Assembly (NCBI GenBank): GCA_002490705.1
Contig: DKUO01000018.1
Span: 4,013 to 68,012, forward strand
Direction: 5' to 3'
Source: Lachnospiraceae bacterium UBA7202
GTDB taxonomy: Bacteria > Bacillota > Clostridia > Lachnospirales > Lachnospiraceae
DNA length: 64,000 nucleotides
The notes beneath the pieces are model-generated. The model was given only the letters and a program-made list of their open reading frames with translations, made no database searches and was not told where the DNA came from. The position numbers and the translations under genes were made by a program. This document shows, one piece after another, positions 16,211 through 24,728 of this stretch (positions are counted from its first letter, which is position 1; every line of letters begins with the position of its first letter).

Positions 16211-16216
16211 ATTATA
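16211..16216 (-). promoter_or_regulatory. Extended -10 promoter element for the GNAT gene
   Basis: The minus strand reads TTTATGCTATAAT, an extended -10 with perfect TATAAT. It sits directly behind the terminator hairpin of the preceding gene. Confidence 0.55.
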
Positions 16217-16224
16217 GCATAAAA

Positions 16225-16258
16225 TACAGGGAAACCGACAGAATTTTCTGCCGGTTCC
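16225..16258 (-). terminator. Terminator of the zinc-ribbon gene
   Basis: GGGAACCGGCAGAA pairs with TTCTGTCGGTTTCCC (minus strand, two mismatches), followed by TGTATTTTATG. Confidence 0.65.
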
Positions 16259-16278
16259 CCTGCATTCTTTTACAGTTT

Positions 16279-16470
16279 TTACAATATCTCCATCTGCGGC
16301 GGATCTCCCGGCGTGTAGAAGAAATCGTCTAACAGCTTTTTACATTTGGGACAATAGACTTCATATTTGGCGTCGCCCAGGGGACGTTCCGGGATATGGC
16401 TGACCTGTATCCTTGTCCCGCAATCGCAGGTATAATTGCGTGTTACGTATCTACCTCTAAAACCATCCAT
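16279..16470 (-). CDS. Small zinc-ribbon protein of unknown function
   Basis: This 63-residue protein has a CDCG pair at residues 15-18 and CPKCKK at 40-45, a four-cysteine zinc ribbon. The C-terminus is acidic and proline-containing. Nothing else identifies a function. It is monocistronic with its own terminator. Its 96-nt upstream region is shared with the RhiA-like gene at 29203-29814, so the two are probably under the same control. RBS AAAAGGAG precedes the ATG. Confidence 0.8.
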   Translation of the reverse strand: MDGFRGRYVTRNYTCDCGTRIQVSHIPERPLGDAKYEVYCPKCKKLLDDFFYTPGDPPQMEIL

Positions 16471-16504
16471 TTTGTTTTTTCTCCTTTTCCGTTAATGTTT
16501 TATA

Positions 16505-16600
16505 TTTCAAACATGTGGGCAGCTGCGCTTCCTGTTTGACGAAACCAGTGTAACACAGCACGTCGGAAAATTTTTAGAAACAAATTGGAAAAAAATCGGA
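16505..16600 (-). repeat. Duplicated upstream element, copy A
   Basis: This 96-nt block aligns without gaps to 29847-29942 with 77 identical positions (hand count). It ends 34 nt before the start of the zinc-ribbon gene. On the minus strand it contains a TGTTACACT segment resembling an extended -10, and a GCAGCTGC palindrome in the leader part. It partly overlaps the region just past the LacI-gene terminator, and is read away from it. Confidence 0.85.
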
Positions 16601-16604
16601 AACT

Positions 16605-16632
16605 AAAAAAGGCCGTGCTCTCAGCACGGCCC
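16605..16632 (-). terminator. Terminator of the LacI-type regulator gene, containing its stop codon
   Basis: GGGCCGTGC and GCACGGCC form the stem, followed by TTTTTT. The TGA stop codon of the gene is part of the hairpin. Confidence 0.9.
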
Positions 16633-17652
16633 TGTCGACTCCCCCACCACAAGTTCCGCAGGGAAAATGATCTGCTGATGTTCCTTTCGTTCCCCGATCA
16701 CATCCAAAAGCAGCCGTATGGTCTTCTTTGCAATCTCCTCCACCGGCTGCTTGATCGTCGTCAGTCTCGGATTATAATACTCTCCCATCTCGATCCCATC
16801 ATATCCGGCCACCGAGATATCCTCGGGAATCCTCTTCCCCGCCTCATGCACCGCCCGGCAGGCGCCGATAGCCAAAGAATCGGACACCGCATAAATGGCG
16901 GTCACTTCCTGCCCGGATTCCAACAGCTTTTTCGCTGTCAAATAACCGTTCTCCATGGAATAATGGTCAATGTCCTCCTGCACATAACAGATCAGTTCCT
17001 CCGGCACCGTAAATCCCTGCTCCGCAAAAGCCCGTCTGAATCCTTCCGTGCGCAGGCGGCCGATGGGAAGATCTGACCGCTCCGTAATCAGAGCGATCCG
17101 CCTGTGCCCCAGTTTCAACAGGTATTCCGTCATTTTCTTACTCTCCAGCCTGTCGTCCACCGCAATATTGGAAAACTCCACTCTGTTTATCTGATCCGGT
17201 ACATTCACGCCGATGGTACTGAAAATAAAGGGCACTTTCAATTTTCTGATCTTTTCCTCGGAATGTTCAAACCTGCCGCCCAAAAAAACAATCCCGCGAA
17301 GCCGCTTCTCCTTTTCCAGCTCCAAAGCCACATCGATTTCATCCTCCTGCGCCTCCACATGCCGAAGCACCAGTGCATACCTGTTTCGCTGTGTCTCCTC
17401 CTCAATAATCTGAATCATGCTGCTGAAAAAAGGATTCGTAATTCCCTTCACAAGAACTGCAATACATTTCGCGTCCGTTCTCTTTAAATTTCTCGCGCTG
17501 TTATTTGGAATAAAACCCGTCTCCTCAATCACATCCAAAATCATTTTTTTGGTTTCCGGGTTGATATCCGGATGATTATTGATGGCTCTGGAAACCGTAC
17601 TGACTCCCACACCGCACTGTTTTGCTATGTCCTTGATCGTAATCTCCGCCAT
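16621..17652 (-). CDS. LacI family transcriptional regulator, likely MalR-like
   Basis: The 343-residue protein has the LacI helix-turn-helix at residues 4-25 (TIKDIAKQCGVGVSTVSRAI) and a hinge region near NNSARNLK, followed by a periplasmic-binding-protein-like sugar domain. It is the last gene of the maltodextrin-type group, 12 bp after malQ. The LacI-type palindromes at 22593-22643, at the promoter of the transporter genes, are its likely target, so the locus would be self-regulated. The effector is probably a malto-oligosaccharide; this is inferred from context only. Confidence 0.9.
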   Translation of the reverse strand: MAEITIKDIAKQCGVGVSTVSRAINNHPDINPETKKMILDVIEETGFIPNNSARNLKRTDAKCIAVLVKGITNPFFSSMIQIIEEETQRNRYALVLRHVEAQEDEIDVALELEKEKRLRGIVFLGGRFEHSEEKIRKLKVPFIFSTIGVNVPDQINRVEFSNIAVDDRLESKKMTEYLLKLGHRRIALITERSDLPIGRLRTEGFRRAFAEQGFTVPEELICYVQEDIDHYSMENGYLTAKKLLESGQEVTAIYAVSDSLAIGACRAVHEAGKRIPEDISVAGYDGIEMGEYYNPRLTTIKQPVEEIAKKTIRLLLDVIGERKEHQQIIFPAELVVGESTGPC

Positions 17653-17664
17653 CAGTAACCCCCA

Positions 17665-19149
17665 CTATCCTCTGCCAGCCCGCCCATAAAGCTTTGTCAT
17701 CTCTAAAATCCGTTCCGCCAGCTCTTCCGTAAACTGTCCCGGCAGCATCCGCCATTTCCAGTTCGTACCCAGCGTAGACGGCATATTGGTTCTGGCCTCT
17801 GTTCCGAGTCCCAGATAATCCTGCATCGGGATCACACAGGTATCGGACACGCTGGCCATGGCCGCCCGGATAAACTCCCACTGAACGTCCTTGTTCGTCT
17901 TTATGTTCAAATACTTCTTTGCAAAAGCCTTATCCTTGCGGTTCAGCTTCTCATACCAGCCAAGGGTGGTATCGTTGTCATGAGTGCCCGTATAGACAAT
18001 ACTGTTTGCAATATAGTTATGAGGCAGATAGTCACTTTCCTCTCTGGAATCAAAAGCAAACTGCAAAATCTTCATGCCGGGATATCCTGTCTTCTTCACC
18101 AAGTTAATGACTGATTTGGTCAAAAATCCGAGATCTTCCGCAATCACGGCCTTTTTCCCCAATGTGGCCTTCATGGTCTTAAAGATATCGTAACCCGGTC
18201 CCTTCTCCCAATGCCCAAACTCCGCGGTCTCGTCGCCGAAGGGAATGGAATAATACTCGTCAAATCCTCTGAAATGGTCGATCCGCACCACGTCATAGAG
18301 TTTATAACAGTAGCCGATCCGCTTCATCCACCAAGCATAGTCCGTCTTTTTGTGATAATCCCAGCGGTACAGCGGATTTCCCCAAAGCTGTCCCGTCGCC
18401 GAAAACGCATCGGGCGGACAACCCGCCACCGCCGTAGGCGTCAGCGTTTTATCCAGCTGGAAAAGCTCCGGGCTCGCCCATGTATCTGAACTGTCGAATG
18501 CCACATAGATGGGAATATCCCCGATAATCTCAATTTTCTTTTTATTGGCATAGGCTTTCAGCGCAAACCACTGCTTTGCAAAAAGATACTGCTGGAATTG
18601 ATAAAACTCCACTTCCTCCGCATATTTTTCGGCATATTTTTTCATCGCCGCCTCTTTGCGAAGCTTGATATCCTCATCCCACTCAGCCCAGCTCTTGCCG
18701 CCGAAAGCATTTTTCACCGCCATGTAAAGGGCGTAATCTTTAAGCCAGTAGGCATTCTCTTTCACAAAACTCTGATACGCCGCATCCTTCTCAATATGGC
18801 TGTTTTTAAAAGCTTTCTTTAATGCTTTAAATCGGGACAAATAGATTTTCTCATAGTCGACGTAACCGTCGTCATCACCGAAATCATATCCTTCGCAGTC
18901 CGCTTTCGTCAAAAGCCCTTCCTCGATCAGCGCCTCCAAATCGATATAGTATGGGTTTCCTGCGAAAGTAGAAAAAGACTGATAAGGGGAATCGCCATAG
19001 CCCGTAGGACCAAGCGGAAGTATCTGCCAGTAAGACTGTCCCGCCTTTTCCAACAGATCAATAAAGCTATATGCCTCCTTAGAAAAAGCGCCAATCCCAT
19101 ACTTTGACGGAATGGCGGAAACAGGCAGTAAAACGCCGCTCTTTCTCAT
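17665..19149 (-). CDS. malQ: 4-alpha-glucanotransferase (amylomaltase, GH77)
   Basis: The 494-residue cytoplasmic enzyme transfers alpha-1,4-glucan segments between malto-oligosaccharides and releases glucose. The GH77 catalytic residues are visible: nucleophile Asp in VVRIDHFRGF, acid/base Glu in AVIAEDLG, and the stabilising Asp in TGTHDNDT. The start motif SGVLLPVSAIPSKYGIGAF is typical, as is the length. It follows the permease genes and precedes the LacI-type regulator, which defines this as a maltodextrin utilisation locus. Confidence 0.96.
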   Translation of the reverse strand: MRKSGVLLPVSAIPSKYGIGAFSKEAYSFIDLLEKAGQSYWQILPLGPTGYGDSPYQSFSTFAGNPYYIDLEALIEEGLLTKADCEGYDFGDDDGYVDYEKIYLSRFKALKKAFKNSHIEKDAAYQSFVKENAYWLKDYALYMAVKNAFGGKSWAEWDEDIKLRKEAAMKKYAEKYAEEVEFYQFQQYLFAKQWFALKAYANKKKIEIIGDIPIYVAFDSSDTWASPELFQLDKTLTPTAVAGCPPDAFSATGQLWGNPLYRWDYHKKTDYAWWMKRIGYCYKLYDVVRIDHFRGFDEYYSIPFGDETAEFGHWEKGPGYDIFKTMKATLGKKAVIAEDLGFLTKSVINLVKKTGYPGMKILQFAFDSREESDYLPHNYIANSIVYTGTHDNDTTLGWYEKLNRKDKAFAKKYLNIKTNKDVQWEFIRAAMASVSDTCVIPMQDYLGLGTEARTNMPSTLGTNWKWRMLPGQFTEELAERILEMTKLYGRAGRG

Positions 19150-19243
19150 AACGTCACAAATCCTTTCCTGTCCATCGACCCGCTCTGTCTCGGAAATCGA
19201 TTTCTATACGAATTTTACTCCTTTTTGTCGAAAATAGCAAGGG

Positions 19244-19269
19244 CGATCAGGGGTAAAAACCCCTGATCG
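19244..19269 (-). terminator. Perfect 11-bp intercistronic hairpin between permease gene and malQ
   Basis: CGATCAGGGGT and ACCCCTGATCG pair exactly around TTTT. There is no strong T-run after it on the minus strand. It may attenuate readthrough or stabilise the upstream mRNA. Confidence 0.55.
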
Positions 19270-19282
19270 GTAGAAATCGGGA

Positions 19283-20122
19283 TTAACCTTTTACTGCACC
19301 CGCTGCCACACCTTTGATGATATACTTCTGGCAGGACAGATAGAAAATGATAACCGGAATAATACTCATCAGGATCAGCGCCATCGCCGCGCCCAGATCC
19401 ACCGTACCGTAGCTACCTTTCAGGTACTGGATGTGAATGGGAATCGTGCGGTACTTATTGATATCAAGAACCAATACCGGCAGCAGATAGTCGTTCCAAA
19501 CCCACATGATCTCCAGAATACCCACGGAAATCATGGTCGGCTTTAACATCGGCACAACCACCTGGAAGAAGATTCTCACCGGTCCGCAGCCGTCGATGGA
19601 CGCCGCCTCTTCCACTTCCAGCGGAATCGCCTTCACAAATCCGACAAACATGAAGATCGCAAGTCCTGCGCCAAATCCCAGATAGACGATCGGGATCGTC
19701 CATGGCGTATTCAGATGCAGCTTATCCGCCGTTTTGGACAGCGGGAACATTACCATCTGGAACGGCACCACCATGGAAAACACGCACAGGAAGTAAACTG
19801 CCTTACAGAAAAGGGAATCCACTCTCGCGATGTACCACGCCGCCATGGAGGTACACAGCAGAATTAAAAACGTGGAAAGCAAGGTAATCATAACACTGTA
19901 CAGCACGCTGTTTGCAAAAGGATAGTTACCGAAGGTCATACCCTTTACAAAATTGCTGAATCCGGCGCTCATTTCCCCGGTGGGAAGTGCAAAGGTATCA
20001 GTTTTTACATAAGTATTCTGTTTAAATGAGTTCATTACCACTGCCAATACCGGAAGTACATATACAATGCTGACCAAAGCCAATATCACGGAAAGAATCG
20101 TTTTTGTCTTCTTACTACTCAT
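19283..20122 (-). CDS. Sugar ABC transporter permease, MalG type
   Basis: The 279-residue membrane protein has six helices. The EAA loop that contacts the ATPase reads EVEEAASIDGCGPVRIFFQVVVP. It forms the pore with the MalF-type protein; the start codon overlaps the stop of that gene (TAATG). The ATP-binding subunit is not in the window, as is common for CUT1 systems that share MsmK/UgpC. Confidence 0.94.
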   Translation of the reverse strand: MSSKKTKTILSVILALVSIVYVLPVLAVVMNSFKQNTYVKTDTFALPTGEMSAGFSNFVKGMTFGNYPFANSVLYSVMITLLSTFLILLCTSMAAWYIARVDSLFCKAVYFLCVFSMVVPFQMVMFPLSKTADKLHLNTPWTIPIVYLGFGAGLAIFMFVGFVKAIPLEVEEAASIDGCGPVRIFFQVVVPMLKPTMISVGILEIMWVWNDYLLPVLVLDINKYRTIPIHIQYLKGSYGTVDLGAAMALILMSIIPVIIFYLSCQKYIIKGVAAGAVKG

Positions 20123-21027
20123 TACTGCTGCACCTCCCTCTTACGCGTATAGCTCAACTGAAGCAATCCAAGTCCCGCTACCAGAATAAAGAAAACAACT
20201 GCCTTTGCCTGCGCCACACCCTGCGAAGTCGTATTGGAACTGTAGAAGGTATTGTAAATATTCAGCGCCAGCATTTCTGTCGTCTTGATGGTGGTCCCGC
20301 CCGGCTGGATGATAAACGGCTGTCCGCCGGTCAGCGCCAGGTTCTGGTCAAACAGCTTGAAGCCGTTTGTCAGGGAAAGGAACATACAAATTGTAAAGGA
20401 ACTCATTACGTTAGGAATCGTTACTCTGAACAGTGTCTGCATGGAAGTCGCGCCGTCGATGCGGGCTGCCTCCAGAATATCTCCGGGCACATTCTGCAGC
20501 CCTGCCACATAGATGATCATCATATAACCAATCTGCTGCCAACACATCAGAATGATCAATCCCCAGAAGCCGTATTTGCTCTCCAACAAAATGGATGTCT
20601 GATAGCGGCCGAGAATACCGTCGAAGATCATTGACCAAATATAACCAAGTACGATACCGCCGATCAGGTTCGGCATAAAGAATACGGTACGGTACAGGTT
20701 GCTGCCCTTAATCCCCAAAGTCAAAATATAGGCCACAATAAACGCCAGTACATTGATAATGACTAAGGATACGATAGCAAACATTGCCGTATACCAGAAC
20801 GCATGGCGGAAAGAAGCATCCTGAAAGGTCTTCACATAGTTGTCAAAACCGATGAATTTCGCGTCGGAAATCAAACGGAATTGGCACATGGACAGCCAGA
20901 TACCCTGGATGAAAGGCCAGATAAATCCAATGAAAAATGCGATAAGTACAGGACCCATAAAGAGAACTCCCCAGCGTCTTGTGGCCTTTTGAAGGGAATT
21001 CGTGGCGGTTTTTTTCTTGCTTTTCAT
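20122..21027 (-). CDS. Sugar ABC transporter permease, MalF type
   Basis: The 301-residue protein has six helices after a short basic N-terminus. The EAA motif reads DILEAARIDGATSMQTLFRVTIP. It partners with the MalG-type subunit next to it. A hairpin terminator separates it from the binding-protein gene upstream, which allows the binding protein to be made in excess. Confidence 0.94.
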   Translation of the reverse strand: MKSKKKTATNSLQKATRRWGVLFMGPVLIAFFIGFIWPFIQGIWLSMCQFRLISDAKFIGFDNYVKTFQDASFRHAFWYTAMFAIVSLVIINVLAFIVAYILTLGIKGSNLYRTVFFMPNLIGGIVLGYIWSMIFDGILGRYQTSILLESKYGFWGLIILMCWQQIGYMMIIYVAGLQNVPGDILEAARIDGATSMQTLFRVTIPNVMSSFTICMFLSLTNGFKLFDQNLALTGGQPFIIQPGGTTIKTTEMLALNIYNTFYSSNTTSQGVAQAKAVVFFILVAGLGLLQLSYTRKREVQQ

Positions 21028-21071
21028 AGTGTCACCCCCTGATTTTTTGCTAACTCGTGCGATCTCATTTG

Positions 21072-21104
21072 AAAAGGCGGGACGGATAAAGCATCCGCCC
21101 CGCC
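21072..21104 (-). terminator. Attenuating terminator after the binding-protein gene
   Basis: GGCGGGGCGGAT pairs with ATCCGTCCCGCC (minus strand, one mismatch), followed by TTTTC. Such intra-operon terminators usually raise the binding-protein to permease ratio. Confidence 0.7.
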
Positions 21105-21156
21105 GCCTGATTAATACATCATTCTTTTTTTGATTCTATTGGCTTGTTATTTCTGT

Positions 21157-22548
21157 TTAGTTGTTCACTGCGTTGTATTCGTTTGCCCAGCCGTCTACAA
21201 ATGCGGAGCGTACGATCTCCCAGTTCGCATCGGACTGATCTGCGTTGTACTGGTTCAGTGCGCTTACCAGAGTAGCACGATAGGAATCTACGTTAGGCTG
21301 GAAGTTGGTTGCCCAGTTCATGACATAGCATCCGTCAGCCGTGTACTTGTCAGCTGCTGCCAGGAATCCGTTGGTGGACTCTGCCGCAGACTTGTAAGGC
21401 ATAACGCCGAAGGTATCCACTAACTTACGGGAAGCGTCAGGATCGGTTACACACCAAACCATAAAGTCCATGGTTGCCTGCTGATCCTCTGCGGAAGCCT
21501 TGCTGTTGATTGCCCAGCAGTTCTCTGTACCGCAGTTAAGGCCTGCCTTCTCTTCGCCTGCAACACCGCAGTAGTAAGGAATCATGGTCGCGTTCGGCAC
21601 ATCGCCCTTCACTGCCTCGTACTCCCAAGAACCGTTTACAAAGAATGCCGCCTGGCCTGTCTTGAACTCGTTCTCCGCATCATGTCCGCCGGTAGCCAGT
21701 TCCTTAGGATCTGTCAGGCTGTTGTTGATGCAAAGGTCATACAGGTTTTTGAAGTTATCCATATACTTGCCGGTAATAGTAGGCGGGCACTCTGTCCAAG
21801 GAGTTCCCTCCTGCTCGTAATAGTACTCCAGATTCGCCATATGGCCCGTGAATCTCCAGGAAGAAGAACCATCCATATCGGAGGAGGAGAAAGCGTCAAA
21901 CCCAAGCTCGCCTGCACGGGAATGGATATCCTCCGCTACTGCCTTCAAACCGTCAAAATTCTTGATCTCATCCATGGTGTGGCCTGCTTTTTCAATCAGG
22001 TCAGGGTTTACGATGATACCGTAGCACTCGTAGCAGTAACCGATGGAAACTAACTTGCCGGTCTCATCATAAAGGTTATAAGCGTCTGTATTCAGCTCAT
22101 TGGCAATCGCTGTGTCTGTCAGATCCAGCGCGTAATCTTTCCAGTCCTTTACGCCGGCCTGATTACCGATGATGAACAGTGTCGGAGGTGCGGACTTATC
22201 CATCTCGGATAACAGCGTCTGAGAATAGGTTCCGGAAGCTACGGTAACTACCTTCACTTCCACGCCGGTCTTTGCCGTATAGTCCTTTGCAATTCCCTGT
22301 AATACCTCGTCGGACTCGGGCTTGAAATTCAACCAGTAAACCGAACCGCCGCCTGCCGCAGGAGCTGCTGCCTCACCGGCATCTGCACTGTTGTCTGCCG
22401 CAGGAGCCTCTGTTGCAGGAGCCTCTGTTGCGGAATCATCCGCTGCGGGCGTCTGTGCCGCGCCGCCGTTGTCAGAACCGCCGCAGCCTGCCAACATGGT
22501 AGTAATCATTGCTGCGCAAAGCATGGTGCTCACGATTTTCTTTTTCAT
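21157..22548 (-). CDS. Extracellular sugar-binding lipoprotein of the ABC transporter (CUT1, MalE-like)
   Basis: This 463-residue protein has a lipoprotein signal peptide with lipobox LAGC (Cys22). An acidic, Ala/Pro-rich linker (residues ~25-65) precedes the binding fold. Conserved pieces such as AVKDWKDYALDLTD and NGSWEYEAVKG fit family 1 solute-binding proteins. Linked malQ suggests malto-oligosaccharides as ligand, but the ligand is inferred. It is the first gene of the operon and the promoter and operators lie directly upstream. Confidence 0.93.
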   Translation of the reverse strand: MKKKIVSTMLCAAMITTMLAGCGGSDNGGAAQTPAADDSATEAPATEAPAADNSADAGEAAAPAAGGGSVYWLNFKPESDEVLQGIAKDYTAKTGVEVKVVTVASGTYSQTLLSEMDKSAPPTLFIIGNQAGVKDWKDYALDLTDTAIANELNTDAYNLYDETGKLVSIGYCYECYGIIVNPDLIEKAGHTMDEIKNFDGLKAVAEDIHSRAGELGFDAFSSSDMDGSSSWRFTGHMANLEYYYEQEGTPWTECPPTITGKYMDNFKNLYDLCINNSLTDPKELATGGHDAENEFKTGQAAFFVNGSWEYEAVKGDVPNATMIPYYCGVAGEEKAGLNCGTENCWAINSKASAEDQQATMDFMVWCVTDPDASRKLVDTFGVMPYKSAAESTNGFLAAADKYTADGCYVMNWATNFQPNVDSYRATLVSALNQYNADQSDANWEIVRSAFVDGWANEYNAVNN

Positions 22549-22592
22549 TGTCTTTCCTCTCCCTTTCGATGTAAGAATAAAGTTGATTGTTT

Positions 22593-22643
22593 TGGAAACG
22601 ATATCGGTAACGGTTTCGGTATCGTTGTCGGTAACGTTTCCGA
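22593..22643 (-). promoter_or_regulatory. LacI-family operator cluster
   Basis: Several overlapping palindromes built on CGGTAACG/CGTTTCCG half-sites are present: TCGGTAACGTTTCCGA (22628-22643), TCGGTAACGGTTTCGG (22604-22619), and an outer repeat AACGATA/TATCGTT. The central CG and the flanks match LacI/MalR-type operators. They lie just downstream of the promoter, where a bound repressor would block transcription. Confidence 0.8.
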
Positions 22644-22655
22644 TTGCTTAGGTAA

Positions 22656-22684
22656 AGTATATAACCTTACCGCATTTTTTGCAA
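22656..22684 (-). promoter_or_regulatory. Sigma-A promoter of the sugar operon
   Basis: The minus strand has TTGCAA (-35), a 17-base spacer and TATACT (-10). Confidence 0.7.
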
Positions 22685-22742
22685 TAGCTATTTTCATTTA
22701 TAAATCATTTTTGCCATTTTAGATAGAAATTATGCAGACCGT

Positions 22743-24647
22743 TTATGCATTTTTCACAACTTTCTCATTGTTCTCCTGCAAAAACGAAAGAAATTCCGCC
22801 TCGGGAAGCGGTTTGGAAAAATAGTAGCCCTGAATATAGTCAATATCCAGCTCCTCCATGGCCAGATACTGGTCTTTCGTCTCAATTCCCTCCGACACAA
22901 TCTTGAGCTTCATGCCGTGGATCATCTGCATTGCGGCATTCATGACATACTTGGCCTTCTCGTCCCGGAAAAATGCCTGACTCATTTCCCTGTCAAACTT
23001 TACGATATTGACAGGCATATCCACAATATAATTCAGGTTGGACTGGCCGGTGCCGAAGTCGTCCAGCGAAAAATACACGCCGTACTCCATCAGCCTGCTC
23101 ATGTTTTCAAGAAGCGTCTTCTTCGCCGCCATGGACGCAGACTCTGTAATCTCCAGATTGATATACCGGGGATTGATCTGGTATTTTTCCATAATCCCGA
23201 TATAATCCTCTGCCAGTCCGGCATAGCTGCACTGGATCACCGAAAGGTTCACTTCTATGTAATGCAGTCCGTACTGCTCCAGACTCTCTCTCGTAAAGAA
23301 ACGGCATACCTTGTCAAACACAATCTCGCCAAGCGGCAGAATCTTACCGTTTGCCTCCGCCACGGAGATAAAGGACCCCGGCGGCACCAGATTCCCGTCA
23401 CGGTCACGCATGCGGACAAGAGCCTCCGCACTCACAAATCTCTTTTCTTTTGTGGAGTAGATGGGCTGATAGAACACCTCGATCCGATCCTCTTTCATGG
23501 CCTCCTCCAGCATCTGCTCCATCCTCTTTTCCTGACGCATCTGTTCCACGAAAGCGCTGTCCACCTGCTTAAAATTTGACGCACTGTGATCCTTGCTCTT
23601 CCACCTTGCATACTGCATCAGATGAATCATTTCCTGATAATCGTTTACCAACGTCGTGTCCGCCAGATAGGTGAACTCCACCTGGGCCATACCGCCCAGC
23701 TCCCTTCTGCCGTACTCCATATAGCTTTTAAGCTTCTCCACGTTGTTCTCGGCGTGTTCGGGATCCTCAAAAATCAGCCAGGCCTCGTCGTCTGCCATTT
23801 TGAACACCTTCGTTCCATCAAATTTCGGCATTCTTTTGGCAAAGGCAACCATCACTGCCTGCTCCCTGGCTCCCTCGTCAGCCTGACTGACGCCCAGATT
23901 CCACCACACCGACATCACCGCAAAATTCTTTTCCCCGTTATAGAGCTTCTGCGCATAGAGCAGCAGCGCGTCCTGGTTGTAAAGCCCCGTAATCCGGTCC
24001 GTCAGATACTCCGGATTCTCCAGCCGGAAGAAAATGACCAATACGCCCAACGCGCCCGCATATCCCACCAGCAAAAGCTCGTTGTTCAAAAACTGTGTCA
24101 GCGCCGCCACCGTCCACATCGCCATCCAGAACAAAATCACCTGGCTTCTTCTGGGATTTCCCTGTTTCCGCTTTCGAATCGTAAAAATGACGTTGGAGAC
24201 CAAAAAGCTGCACGCAAAGACGTAGGTGGAAAGCACAGACGGTCCCGCCGTATACACCACTCTGCCCATCTTATAAATGCCGATCGGCAGACAGCCGATT
24301 ACGATACTCTCCACCAGAAAAGCGCTGCATGCAATCACCGTGACATACAGGAACCTTTTCTGTCCCCCATACACATCCGCACACTCGTACAGGAAGCCCA
24401 GCAGGGTCACCATCACAATGGACATCAGATACAATTTGCAGATACAAAGCACAAGCATCCTGTGGTCCGACAGCAATCTGACAATCGCCCAGACGGAAAG
24501 CATGTCAAGGAACACACAGAGAAGCATTCCCGCCATCAACACCTGAAAAGCAATCTGCGTGCCCAGACGGAGGGATTCATATCTTCTGTAAAATAGGAAC
24601 ATAATAACAAGTAGAATAATGCCGCATATCTGCGCCTGTACATTCAT
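22743..24647 (-). CDS. Membrane EAL-domain c-di-GMP phosphodiesterase with degenerate GGDEF
   Basis: The N-terminal ~205 residues hold about eight membrane helices. Residues ~215-350 resemble a GGDEF domain, but the signature is replaced by ADDEA (286-290), so it should not make c-di-GMP; it may bind GTP or be structural. The EAL domain (~390-630) keeps the metal and catalytic residues: EAL at 408-410, VNLS, EITES near 499, DDFGTG at 529, Lys550, and SEGIET near 585. It should hydrolyse c-di-GMP to pGpG at the membrane. The gene is monocistronic, so its input signal is unknown. Confidence 0.9.
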   Translation of the reverse strand: MNVQAQICGIILLVIMFLFYRRYESLRLGTQIAFQVLMAGMLLCVFLDMLSVWAIVRLLSDHRMLVLCICKLYLMSIVMVTLLGFLYECADVYGGQKRFLYVTVIACSAFLVESIVIGCLPIGIYKMGRVVYTAGPSVLSTYVFACSFLVSNVIFTIRKRKQGNPRRSQVILFWMAMWTVAALTQFLNNELLLVGYAGALGVLVIFFRLENPEYLTDRITGLYNQDALLLYAQKLYNGEKNFAVMSVWWNLGVSQADEGAREQAVMVAFAKRMPKFDGTKVFKMADDEAWLIFEDPEHAENNVEKLKSYMEYGRRELGGMAQVEFTYLADTTLVNDYQEMIHLMQYARWKSKDHSASNFKQVDSAFVEQMRQEKRMEQMLEEAMKEDRIEVFYQPIYSTKEKRFVSAEALVRMRDRDGNLVPPGSFISVAEANGKILPLGEIVFDKVCRFFTRESLEQYGLHYIEVNLSVIQCSYAGLAEDYIGIMEKYQINPRYINLEITESASMAAKKTLLENMSRLMEYGVYFSLDDFGTGQSNLNYIVDMPVNIVKFDREMSQAFFRDEKAKYVMNAAMQMIHGMKLKIVSEGIETKDQYLAMEELDIDYIQGYYFSKPLPEAEFLSFLQENNEKVVKNA

Positions 24648-24728
24648 TTCCCACGCCTCCCTTTCCCTTACTGTTGTGTCTTTGTATCATATCCGTATCT
24701 ATTTTATCGTCCGATCATCCGCCGCCCT

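Noticed and set aside
23586..24596. Plus-strand 336-residue frame opposite the EAL gene
   Set aside because: Antisense shadow, His/Gln/Arg-rich composition and no start signal.
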